DNA from: Fibrisoma limi BUZ 3
Lineage (GTDB): Bacteria; Bacteroidota; Bacteroidia; Cytophagales; Spirosomataceae
DNA: 64,000 nucleotides
Direction of reading: 5' to 3'
Assembly (NCBI RefSeq): GCF_000296815.2
Contig: NZ_CAIT01000004.1
Coordinates: forward strand, 124,001 to 188,000
In this document: positions 26,299-34,479 of the stretch, in pieces
Position numbering within the stretch: position 1 is the stretch's first letter
Layout of the letters: every line of letters starts with the position of its first letter
Position numbers and translations under genes: made by a program
The notes under the pieces: generated by a model
Told to the model about the DNA's origin: nothing
Seen by the model: the letters and a program-made list of their open reading frames with translations, nothing else
The model's database searches: none

Positions 26299-28290
26299 AT
26301 GATGAGCAAAACTACTACGTTGCTGTCGGCCTTCATGGCCACTCTCTGCCTGCCTGCATTGGGGCAGGACAATCCCAATTCATCAGTATCACGCTCCCTT
26401 CAGTTAGACGCCGTTACGGTTACGGCCAATAAGGTCGAGCAGAAGCTTTCACAAACCGGCAAGGTCGTCACGGTATTATCCGATTCAGTGCTGCAACGGT
26501 ACGCTACGCAGTCGGTCAGCGAACTGCTGTCTCGGCAGGCGGGGTTGCAGATCGTCGGTGCCAACGGACCGCTCGGTACCAACCCCGACATCTACCTGCG
26601 CGGGGCATCGGCCGGTAATACGTTGATCCTGCTGGATGGGCTGCCTATCTACGACCCTTCGGGATCGGCCAATACCTTCGATCTGAACCTGCTGACGGTT
26701 GGGGAGTGCGATCGCATCGAGATTCTGCGCGGGGCTCAGTCGACCACCTATGGATCGGATGCCGTGGCGGGGGTGATCAACATCTTTACCAAACGAGGAA
26801 CGGGTACCGCTGGCCAGAAGCCGCTGGGCGCTACGGCCTCATTGAACTACGGGACGTATAATACCTTCCGTGGGACGGTTGGCGTAAGTGGCCAGACCAG
26901 CAAACTGTCGTATAACGTTCAGTACACGCGCTTGTCGTCGGCCGGCTTTTCGGCTGCTACGGATACCACCGGCACCCGCAACTTCGACAACGATGGCTAT
27001 CGGCAGAACGCGTTCCTGGGTAACCTGACGCTGCAACTCACCCAAAAGCTGAGCCTGAAACTGCGCGGATTGACAACGGCCTATCAGAGTGATGTAGATG
27101 CCGGAGCATTTGCCGATGAGAAAGACTTTACGTTCCGAAATCAGTTCAAGCAACTGGCTACGGGTTTGGAATACCGCCACCAGCGTGGCCAACTGGTGAT
27201 CAATTACGGCCTGAGCGATACCCGCCGGACGTACCGTAACGATTCGACCGCTATTGAATCCGGTGCGTTTGAGAACTACTCATACCAGGAATACGGTGGC
27301 GTGGCTCATTATGCCGAAGTATATCATACACTGAAAGTAAACACCTGGGGCGAGTTACTGACGGGAGCCGATTACCGATTCAGCAACACCGACCAGAGCT
27401 ACCTGTCCATCAGTGAATATGGGCCGTACCAGTCTCCGCCGATCGGGGCTGATACGGCCCGCATTGGCCAATTGGGGGTTTATGCAACGGGCATCGTGAC
27501 GCCGTACAAAGGCCTGTCGATTGAACTGGGTGGACGCTACAACCGGAATTCGTTATACGGAAGTGTCTTTACGTATTCGTTCAATCCATCGTACCTGCTG
27601 GCCGATCAGATCAAACTGTTCGCGAATCTGTCGTCGGGATTCCGCGCACCAACGCTCTATCAGCTTTTCTCGCCCTACGGCAACAAAGCCCTGAAACCGG
27701 AGCGAAGCCATACGGTCGAAGCGGGGGTTCAGTTGTTCACCAAAAGCCGTAATGCCTGGCTGCGGGTCGTGTATTTCGATCGGCAGATTCAGGACGTGCT
27801 GTATTTTGAATCGCTGAACGTAGACCCCTACGGTCGCTACATCAATTTTGACCGCCAGCATGATCACGGCTGGGAACTGGAAGCGCAGGGGCAGTTTGAC
27901 CGATTGCTGTTAACGGCCAACCTGACCTTGCTCGACGGCGCCATCACGACGCAGGTGGCCGGACGCGACACAATGTACAACAACCTGTTCCGCCGACCCA
28001 AAGCGCAATTCAACGCCAGCGCCGGGTATCAGATCACGCCCCGAGTGCTGGTCAATGCGACGGTTCGCTCAATTGGCTCCCGAACTGACCGGTTTTTCGG
28101 GGGCTCGGCAACCCGTAATGTTACGTTGGCCGGTTACACCACCGTTGATCTGTATGCAGAAGGCAAACTGACGTCTCAGCTTCGGGTGTATGCTGATGTG
28201 CGCAATTTGTTTAACGAGAAGTACTTCGACATTTACGGATACAATACCCGTGGCCGCAACGCCATGGTTGGCTTACGATTCACCTGGTAA
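26299..28290 (+). CDS. btuB: TonB-dependent vitamin B12 receptor (BtuB)
   Basis: A 663-residue outer-membrane receptor. The signal peptide ends near LPALGQ (about residue 23). The TonB-box-like LDAVTVTANK segment leads into a plug domain with IYLRGASAGNTLILLDGLPIYDP and IEILRGAQSTTYGSDAVAGVINIFTKRG. The barrel ends in LFNEKYFDIYGYNTRGRNAMVGLRFTW, with the C-terminal aromatic residue. The size and plug sequence fit BtuB, and the gene lies directly under a cobalamin riboswitch, so cobalamin or cobinamide is the expected substrate. Two ATGs (26299 and 26302) are equally possible starts. It is the first gene of a five-gene operon. Confidence 0.93.
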   Translation: MMSKTTTLLSAFMATLCLPALGQDNPNSSVSRSLQLDAVTVTANKVEQKLSQTGKVVTVLSDSVLQRYATQSVSELLSRQAGLQIVGANGPLGTNPDIYLRGASAGNTLILLDGLPIYDPSGSANTFDLNLLTVGECDRIEILRGAQSTTYGSDAVAGVINIFTKRGTGTAGQKPLGATASLNYGTYNTFRGTVGVSGQTSKLSYNVQYTRLSSAGFSAATDTTGTRNFDNDGYRQNAFLGNLTLQLTQKLSLKLRGLTTAYQSDVDAGAFADEKDFTFRNQFKQLATGLEYRHQRGQLVINYGLSDTRRTYRNDSTAIESGAFENYSYQEYGGVAHYAEVYHTLKVNTWGELLTGADYRFSNTDQSYLSISEYGPYQSPPIGADTARIGQLGVYATGIVTPYKGLSIELGGRYNRNSLYGSVFTYSFNPSYLLADQIKLFANLSSGFRAPTLYQLFSPYGNKALKPERSHTVEAGVQLFTKSRNAWLRVVYFDRQIQDVLYFESLNVDPYGRYINFDRQHDHGWELEAQGQFDRLLLTANLTLLDGAITTQVAGRDTMYNNLFRRPKAQFNASAGYQITPRVLVNATVRSIGSRTDRFFGGSATRNVTLAGYTTVDLYAEGKLTSQLRVYADVRNLFNEKYFDIYGYNTRGRNAMVGLRFTW

Positions 28291-28304
28291 TAGATAGTGA
28301 CCTC

Positions 28305-28895
28305 ATGAAACAATCCCTCAATCCCCGCTTCGTTGTGCTGCTGCTGTTCATTGGGCTGGCTGCAGCGGTACGTATCGTCAACACGGTCGACGATGTATCG
28401 GCCATCTCGACGTTCACGCCCATCGGCGCTATGGCGCTCTTTGGAGGTTCGTATTTTTCGAACCGCTGGAAAGCGTTCGGTCTGCCGTTGCTTACCCTGT
28501 GGCTCAGCGATCTGGCAATCAACGTCGTTCTGCTCGACGGTCGGTTTGGTATCATGTACGACGGCTGGTACTGGATTTACGGCATCTTCGCCCTGATTGT
28601 GTGGTATGGCAAGGTGCTGTTGCAAAAGGTATCGGTTAAGAACGTACTGGTAGCCGCTTTGGTAGCCTCACTGACCCACTGGCTGCTGGCCGATACGAGT
28701 GTCTGGCTGGTTGGCGGAACAGACCTACGCACAAACCTGCCGCTGAGCCGCGATTTTGCGGGCTGGCAGCAGTGCATATTGCAGGGCGTTCCCTATATGC
28801 GCAATTTTCTGGCCGGTACGTTGATTTACAGCGCGGTGCTGTTCGGTGGATTTGAGTGGCTGCAAGCACGCTATCCGAAGCTGGCAGTAGCATGA
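28305..28895 (+). CDS. DUF6580-family membrane protein, probable B12-linked transporter
   Basis: A 196-residue integral membrane protein with about five hydrophobic segments. It starts NPRFVVLLLFIGLAAAVRI and contains the conserved FTPIGAMALFGGSYF element and LPLLTLWLSDLAINVVLL. These match the DUF6580 family, small membrane proteins resembling ECF-type substrate-binding (S) components. It begins 14 bases after btuB and lies under the same riboswitch. An inner-membrane role in corrinoid uptake or sensing is therefore likely. No btuC/btuD or ECF ATPase genes are present in the operon. The transport role is inferred, not shown. Confidence 0.8.
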   Translation: MKQSLNPRFVVLLLFIGLAAAVRIVNTVDDVSAISTFTPIGAMALFGGSYFSNRWKAFGLPLLTLWLSDLAINVVLLDGRFGIMYDGWYWIYGIFALIVWYGKVLLQKVSVKNVLVAALVASLTHWLLADTSVWLVGGTDLRTNLPLSRDFAGWQQCILQGVPYMRNFLAGTLIYSAVLFGGFEWLQARYPKLAVA

Positions 28896-28900
28896 TATTA

Positions 28901-28979
28901 ACCGCAAAGACGCCAAGATTACGCAAAGTTCGCTAATATATTCTTTGCGCTCTTTGCGTAATCTTGGCGTCTTTGCGGT
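28901..28979. repeat. Perfect 28-base inverted repeat inside the B12 operon
   Basis: Arms at 28901-28928 and 28952-28979 are exact complements, separated by 23 bases. The repeat sits between DUF6580 and BtuF-like genes of the same operon. It has no T tract, so it more likely affects mRNA processing or stability than full termination. It resembles in style the repeat at 55968-56055 (cgca-aga motifs). Confidence 0.85.
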
Positions 28980-28992
28980 GAAACTATGAATT

Positions 28993-29955
28993 ATGAAAGC
29001 TTGTTCGTTTTTGCCCGCTGCTACCCAGATGGTCTACGACATGGGCCTGCAGGATTTATTGTACGGCGTTACGTTTGAATGCCCGGAACCAGCCCGCGCC
29101 GAAAAAACCATCCTGGTGCGATGCGTGCTGGAAGGGCACGACTACAGCAGCGAAGAAATCGACCGGATTTTTTCGGCCTCCAAAGCCGAAGGGCGCAGCC
29201 TATACTACGTGGAAGAAGACGCTCTGCATCAGATTGCACCCGACGTAATCTTCACGCAGGATGTCTGCGAAGTCTGCCAGATCGATACGAAGTGCACACA
29301 CGCAGTGCTGGACCGATTGCCTAAGCAACCCACCGTAGTACCGCTGACGCCCCAGAGCCTGACCGATGTGTTCGATACGGCCGTGGCCATTGCCTCGGCG
29401 CTGGGGCATGAAGAAGCGGCTTACACGTATCTGCAACGGTTGCGCGACCGGATTGACGCGGTGATTGACCGGTTGCGGGCCGAGCGGGCGCTACCCAAAC
29501 GTGTCATGGTGATGGAGTGGATGGCCCCGATTTATAACTGCGGCCACTGGATTCCGCATCAGATTGCCTATGCGGGCGGTATCGACATGCTCGGCAATCC
29601 GTCGGGCGATAGCATCGTCACGTCCTGGGAGAAAGTTCGCCGGTATGACCCGGAGGTGCTGGTGATTGCGCCATGCGGGTTCGCAACCGACCGGACGCTT
29701 CAGGAACTGTCGGTGCTGGAGCGGCAATCCGGCTGGCACGAACTGCGGGCCGTACAGAACAAAGCCGTTTATATTGCCGACTATGATTTGTTTACGCAAC
29801 CCTCGGCGGCTACCTTAGTGGACGGTATTGAACTCCTCGCGGCTTGTTTCCACCCCGATCTGTTCGCCGTTCCTGAAGCCTTACGCCATAAAGTTCATGT
29901 CCTGTATGCTCCCTCGACAAGCGTATCTGCATCTGATTACGGGCGGGGCGCGTAG
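28993..29955 (+). CDS. BtuF-like cobalamin-binding protein
   Basis: A 320-residue protein of the periplasmic binding-protein-like fold for corrinoids and iron complexes (family of BtuF, PF01497). It opens with ACSFLPAATQMVYDMGLQDLLYGVTFEC and contains FTQDVCEVCQID and MEWMAPIYNCGHWIPHQI. Unlike classical BtuF it has no signal peptide or lipobox: the fold begins at residue 3. It may thus act in the cytoplasm, as a corrinoid carrier or enzyme-associated factor, unless exported by another route. It is in the riboswitch operon and its end overlaps the start of cobU by about 50 bases. Confidence 0.85.
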   Translation: MKACSFLPAATQMVYDMGLQDLLYGVTFECPEPARAEKTILVRCVLEGHDYSSEEIDRIFSASKAEGRSLYYVEEDALHQIAPDVIFTQDVCEVCQIDTKCTHAVLDRLPKQPTVVPLTPQSLTDVFDTAVAIASALGHEEAAYTYLQRLRDRIDAVIDRLRAERALPKRVMVMEWMAPIYNCGHWIPHQIAYAGGIDMLGNPSGDSIVTSWEKVRRYDPEVLVIAPCGFATDRTLQELSVLERQSGWHELRAVQNKAVYIADYDLFTQPSAATLVDGIELLAACFHPDLFAVPEALRHKVHVLYAPSTSVSASDYGRGA

Positions 29956-30439
29956 CGGTAAAAGCCGGTATGCGCAGGAACTGACCCGGCAGTGGAGCGA
30001 AACGCCTATTTACGTAGCAACGGCCCGGGTCTGGGACGATGAGTTTGCTGAGCGGGTAACGCACCACCGGCATGACCGTGGTCCGGAATGGACCGTTTTT
30101 GAAGAGCAGCGGTACGTCAGTCGGTTACCCTTAGCAGATCAGGTGGTGATGATAGACTGCGTAACGCTCTGGCTGACCAATTTCTTTCTCGATACGCAAC
30201 AGGACGTAGCGCAGTCGTTATATTTGTTCAAACAGGAAATCGATACGTTGCTGACGATGCCCGGTCGGTTCATCATCGTAACGAATGAGCTGGGCATGGG
30301 TGTTCATGCCGAAACAGCCGTTGGTCGGGCATTTACCGACTTGCAGGGCTGGGCCAATCAATACGTAGCTGGCCAGGCCGACGCCGTTACCTTAATGATC
30401 AGCGGGATACCAGTACCAATCAAAACAGCGATACCATGA
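29906..30439 (+). CDS. cobU: Adenosylcobinamide kinase / adenosylcobinamide-phosphate guanylyltransferase
   Basis: A 177-residue bifunctional enzyme of the nucleotide-loop assembly branch of B12 salvage. It phosphorylates adenosylcobinamide and activates it with GMP. The P loop is ITGGARSGKS near residue 15, followed by the histidine-rich segment VTHHRHDRGPEW with the likely guanylylated histidine. Also typical are DCVTLWLTNFF, the FIIVTNELGMGV strand and the ending DAVTLMISGIPV. ATG 29906 gives the normal CobU length; ATG 29897 is an alternative. It overlaps the BtuF-like gene upstream and the next gene by four bases. Partner enzymes CobS and CobT are not in this window. Confidence 0.93.
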   Translation: MLPRQAYLHLITGGARSGKSRYAQELTRQWSETPIYVATARVWDDEFAERVTHHRHDRGPEWTVFEEQRYVSRLPLADQVVMIDCVTLWLTNFFLDTQQDVAQSLYLFKQEIDTLLTMPGRFIIVTNELGMGVHAETAVGRAFTDLQGWANQYVAGQADAVTLMISGIPVPIKTAIP

Positions 30440-31179
30440 ACAAAGCCATCATGAACTGGAGCGGGGGCAAGGATTCGGCGCTGGCGCTCTACCACGCCCG
30501 GGAGTCGGGACAATGGGACGTAGTAAGTCTGCTGACGACCGTCAACGAGCAGCACAACCGTGTGAGTATGCATGGTGTCCGGGCGGACTTGCTGATGGAG
30601 CAGGCCCGGCAACTCCGGCTGCCGCTTCACCAGTTGCTGCTGCCCGGCGACGTATCGATGGAAACCTACAACGCCCGGATGTTCGAAACGTTGCAAGCGT
30701 TTCAACAACAGGGTGTCACGCATTCCATCTTCGGCGATATTTTCCTGGAGGATCTCCGGCAGTACCGCGAAACGCAGCTCCAGCAGGTCGGTCTCAGGGG
30801 CGTATTCCCGATCTGGCAGCGTAGTTCCACGGATCTGATCCATGAGTTTGTTGATCTGGGTTTCCGGGCGGTATTGGTCTGTGTGAACGAAAAGCAACTG
30901 AGTCGCGAGTTCGTTGGCCGCGAACTGGACCTGGATTTATTGAAAGACCTGCCCAAAACGGTTGATCCCTGCGGAGAAAACGGCGAGTACCATACCTTCG
31001 TTTACGACGGGCCTCTGTTCGCTCAGCCCATTCCAATCGAGAAAGGAGAGGTAGTGCGCCGAACCTACGCCCCATCCGGTGGCAGCGACTGCCATACCGA
31101 TCAAACGGATAGTGACTGGGACACGGGTTTCTGGTATCAGGAACTCTGGTTGGCGCCCCAGGAAGTGGCCATTCCGTAG
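30436..31179 (+). CDS. Dph6-like ATP pyrophosphatase
   Basis: A 247-residue PP-loop enzyme of the adenine-nucleotide alpha hydrolase fold. The ATP-binding signature SGGKDSALALYHA starts near residue 10. Also family-typical are the HGVRADLLMEQARQLRLPL segment, FGDIFLEDLRQYRE, and DPCGENGEYHTFVYDGPLF. In eukaryotes and archaea this family includes diphthamide synthetase Dph6, but bacteria lack diphthamide. The four-base overlap with cobU and the riboswitch upstream suggest an amide-forming or adenylating role in corrinoid salvage. The actual reaction is unknown. It is the last gene of the operon. Confidence 0.85.
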   Translation: MNKAIMNWSGGKDSALALYHARESGQWDVVSLLTTVNEQHNRVSMHGVRADLLMEQARQLRLPLHQLLLPGDVSMETYNARMFETLQAFQQQGVTHSIFGDIFLEDLRQYRETQLQQVGLRGVFPIWQRSSTDLIHEFVDLGFRAVLVCVNEKQLSREFVGRELDLDLLKDLPKTVDPCGENGEYHTFVYDGPLFAQPIPIEKGEVVRRTYAPSGGSDCHTDQTDSDWDTGFWYQELWLAPQEVAIP

Positions 31180-31294
31180 CCACCCAGAGCAGGATAATTC
31201 ATAAACAGCGATGCGGTAGTTTTGGCATTCATTTGCCTTTCATTACTAAATTTACGAGTTATCGTACAATGCGTTGCCTTACTCGTTTCTGTTT

Positions 31295-34200
31295 ATGACA
31301 TCCTTCCGAATCCCCTTCTCATCCTCTATGGCCCGGCGGGCGCTGGTCTTTTCAGCGGCCGGATTGCTCGTGGGAGGAGCGCTGATTGGCGCGTATCAGA
31401 ACCGTAATCTCAACCAGGCGTCGGGAACATATCTGAACCGGCTCTTCGCGCAACTGAGCGACGACGACAAACACGACCCGAAGTACGCCGTTGGTAGCCT
31501 CAATATCGCTCCCGGACTGGAAGCTACGCTGTTCGCAGCCGAGCCGATGCTGACCAACCCGACCAACATCGATGTGGATGCCAAAGGTCGCGTTTGGGTC
31601 TGTGAAGCGTACAACTACCGCCCGGCCATCAACGGTAACCCAACCCACAAGGAAGGCGACCGGATCGTGATTCTGGAAGACCAGAACGGCGATGGTAAGG
31701 CCGACGTGAGCAAGGTGTTCTATCAGGGGCCAGACGTTGAATCGCCCCTGGGAATCTGGGTGCAGGGCAACAAAGTAATTGTGTCGAATAGTCCGAACGT
31801 CTACGTCTTCACCGACGAAAACGGCGACGATAAGGCCGACAAAAAGGAGTTACTTTTTACCGGTATCGGTGGCGAGCAGCACGACCACGGCATGCACACC
31901 TTCGTGTTCGGGCCCGATGGTAAGTGGTACTTCAACTTCGGTAATTCCGGCGAACAACTCCTCGACAAAGATGGTAAGCCGGTCATTGACAAAGTTACCG
32001 GGAAAGCCATCAACAAAGAAAACTTCAAGCAGGGCATGGTGTTCCGCTGCGACCCGGGCGGTAGTAACGTAGAAGTGCTGGGGCATAATTTCCGGAATAA
32101 CTACGAAGTCGCTGTTGACTCCTACGGCACACTCTGGCAGTCGGACAATGACGACGACGGCAACAAGGGCGTCCGGATCAATTTCGTTATGGAAGGTGGT
32201 AACTATGGTTACACCGACGAAATGACCGGAGCGGGCTGGCAGGCGAATCGCACCAATATTGAGCCCGAAATTCCGAAACGCCACTGGCACCTGAACGACC
32301 CGGGTGTTGTGCCGAATCTGCTGCAAACCGGTGCCGGTTCACCAACGGGTATCATTGTGTACGAAGGTACGTTGCTGCCGCAGCAGTTTCAGGGACAGAT
32401 GATTCACTGCGATGCTGGCCCGAACGTAGTCCGGTCGTATCCGGTTACGAAAGACGGTGCTGGTTATAAGGCCAGCATTGTGAACATTCTGGAAGGCGCC
32501 CGCGACCAGTGGTTCCGCCCGGCCGACGTGTGCGTAGCGCCGGATGGGTCGCTGATCATCGCCGACTGGTATGATCCGGGGGTGGGAGGTCACCAGGCTG
32601 GCGATCAGAACCGGGGTCGGGTGTACCGCGTTGCTCCGCCCAATACGCCTTACAAACAGCCAAAAGTAGACGTTTCGACCACCGAAGGAGCTATTGAAGC
32701 CCTGCAAAGCCCGAGCATGGCTATTCGCTACGCCGGTTGGAACAAGCTTCACGAAATGGGTGCGAAAGCGGAAAAGCCGCTGGCGAAATTATACAAAACT
32801 GCCGCCGACCCGCGCATGAAAGCCCGTGCGCTGTGGTTGCTGAGCAAGCTGCCCAAAGGTAAATCATACGTTGAAACCGCGCTGAAAGACCCTAATCCGG
32901 ACCTGCGCATCACGGCCTTACGTGCGGCTCGCCAGCTCAGTAACGACCTGACCATCGCGGCTGTGAAGCAACTGGTCAGCGACCCCGACCCGCAGGTACG
33001 TCGTGAGTGCGCCATCGCGTTACGTCGCAGTGCAGCGGCCGAAGCCCCGGGTCTGTGGGCGCAACTGGCCGCCAAACATGACGGTAAAGACCGCTGGTAT
33101 CTGGAAGCCCTCGGTATCGGGGCCGACGGCCAATGGGACAGTTACTACGCTGCCTGGCTGAAGCAAATGGGTAATGAACGCGACGGCGCCCCGGCCATTG
33201 CCAGTGCCGCTGGCCGCGATATTGTCTGGCGGGCCCGTACGAAAGAGTCAGTACCCCTCCTGGCTAAGCTGGCCGCCGATCCGGGCGTTGATCTGAACAA
33301 CCGGCTGCGGTACTTCCGGGCGTTCGATTTCAATTCCGGCGCCACTGAGAAGTCAACGGCGCTGCTGAACATCATTCAGTCGGGACAGAACACGGACGTA
33401 AACAAACTGGCGCTGCGTCACCTCGACCCGGCGTTTGTGCAACAGAATAAGGTAGCCATGACCGCCCTCCAGAACCTGCTGGATCAGGTCTATGGCAAAC
33501 CGGACTATATGGAACTGGTAGCCCGCTACGAACCTGCTTCCGAAAATGCCCGGCTCCGCCAGTTGGCACTCGACAAGCCAAGCGATAATGTCGGCAGCGC
33601 AGCCGCCCGTCAGTTGCTCAAACAGAAAGGCAGTTCGATGGTGTGGGACGTACTAAACGGTACTGATCCGGATGCCGCGGTCAGTATGGTGACCGCGTTA
33701 CGTCGGGTTGGCAGCAAAGAATCGCTGGACATATTGAAAACCGTAGCGCTGGACGAAAAACGGTCGACGGCCTTGCGTATGGAAGCAAACCGCGCACTCG
33801 GAGGCAGTGGCAACGGCGAAGATATGGTGATTGCCCTGTTGAAGTCCGGTGATATTAAAGGCGATTACAAAAAAGCCGCCGTACAGGGTGTCAGCGGTGC
33901 CTGGCGTAAGAAAATCCGGCAGGAAGCCGCCAGTTATCTGGACGGTGGTAACAGCGCGGAAGGCAAGAAACTACCTACAATGAACGAACTGCTGGCCATG
34001 AACGGCGACGCCAGCCGTGGGGTTACGGTTTTCAAAACCAACTGCTCAACCTGTCATCAGGTCAACGGCGAAGGCATGGATTTCGGACCAAAATTGTCGG
34101 AGATTGGCAGTAAACTTCCCAAGGAAGGGCAGTATCTGGCTATCCTGCACCCCGACGCGGGTATTAGTTTTGGCTACGAAGGCTACGAAGTGAAGTTCAA

Positions 34201-34417
34201 AGACGGCAGCACCATGGCCGGTATCATCGCCAGCAAAACCGAAACTGACCTTCAGATGAAGTTTCCGGGCGGTGTTGTGCAGAACTACAAGATGGCCGAT
34301 GTGGTCTCGATGAAGAAGATGGATTCGTCCATGATGCCGTCCGGTTTGCAGGAAGCCATGAGCACCCAGCAACTGGTGGATCTGGTGGAATATCTGGCAA
34401 GTTTGAAGAAAAAATAA
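31295..34417 (+). CDS. PVC-type haem-binding dehydrogenase-like protein with HEAT repeats
   Basis: A 1040-residue exported protein. An N-terminal hydrophobic segment (ALVFSAAGLLVGGALIGAY) acts as signal or anchor. Next comes a sorbosone-dehydrogenase-like beta-propeller (about 60-450) with many Asp-rich calcium-type loops such as DQNGDGKADVSK and DENGDDKADKK. HEAT-like helical repeats follow (about 470-890), and a C-terminal cytochrome c domain has the haem motif Cys917-Ser-Thr-Cys920-His921 (CSTCHQ). The family is common in Planctomycetes and Bacteroidota; substrates are thought to be sugars or polyols. ATG 31295 was chosen; ATG 31328 is possible. It is followed by a Tat-exported TIM-barrel isomerase, suggesting periplasmic sugar oxidation. 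Confidence 0.88.
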   Translation: MTSFRIPFSSSMARRALVFSAAGLLVGGALIGAYQNRNLNQASGTYLNRLFAQLSDDDKHDPKYAVGSLNIAPGLEATLFAAEPMLTNPTNIDVDAKGRVWVCEAYNYRPAINGNPTHKEGDRIVILEDQNGDGKADVSKVFYQGPDVESPLGIWVQGNKVIVSNSPNVYVFTDENGDDKADKKELLFTGIGGEQHDHGMHTFVFGPDGKWYFNFGNSGEQLLDKDGKPVIDKVTGKAINKENFKQGMVFRCDPGGSNVEVLGHNFRNNYEVAVDSYGTLWQSDNDDDGNKGVRINFVMEGGNYGYTDEMTGAGWQANRTNIEPEIPKRHWHLNDPGVVPNLLQTGAGSPTGIIVYEGTLLPQQFQGQMIHCDAGPNVVRSYPVTKDGAGYKASIVNILEGARDQWFRPADVCVAPDGSLIIADWYDPGVGGHQAGDQNRGRVYRVAPPNTPYKQPKVDVSTTEGAIEALQSPSMAIRYAGWNKLHEMGAKAEKPLAKLYKTAADPRMKARALWLLSKLPKGKSYVETALKDPNPDLRITALRAARQLSNDLTIAAVKQLVSDPDPQVRRECAIALRRSAAAEAPGLWAQLAAKHDGKDRWYLEALGIGADGQWDSYYAAWLKQMGNERDGAPAIASAAGRDIVWRARTKESVPLLAKLAADPGVDLNNRLRYFRAFDFNSGATEKSTALLNIIQSGQNTDVNKLALRHLDPAFVQQNKVAMTALQNLLDQVYGKPDYMELVARYEPASENARLRQLALDKPSDNVGSAAARQLLKQKGSSMVWDVLNGTDPDAAVSMVTALRRVGSKESLDILKTVALDEKRSTALRMEANRALGGSGNGEDMVIALLKSGDIKGDYKKAAVQGVSGAWRKKIRQEAASYLDGGNSAEGKKLPTMNELLAMNGDASRGVTVFKTNCSTCHQVNGEGMDFGPKLSEIGSKLPKEGQYLAILHPDAGISFGYEGYEVKFKDGSTMAGIIASKTETDLQMKFPGGVVQNYKMADVVSMKKMDSSMMPSGLQEAMSTQQLVDLVEYLASLKKK

Positions 34418-34427
34418 TTCTTTTCTT

Positions 34428-34459
34428 TGTCTGCCAGTCGCATGATCGGCTGGCAGACA
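34428..34459. repeat. Hairpin between cytochrome and isomerase genes
   Basis: Ten-base arms (tgtctgccag / ctggcagaca) lie in the 62-base spacer between the two co-directional genes. No T tract follows directly, so it may attenuate or process the transcript and not end it. Confidence 0.5.
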
Positions 34460-34479
34460 CAATTGATCCTTTCCTTTTT

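Noticed and set aside
28901-28979. Inverted repeat read as a rho-independent terminator
   Set aside because: There is no T run, and the genes after it (BtuF-like, CobU, Dph6-like) clearly belong to the same B12 unit, so full termination is unlikely.
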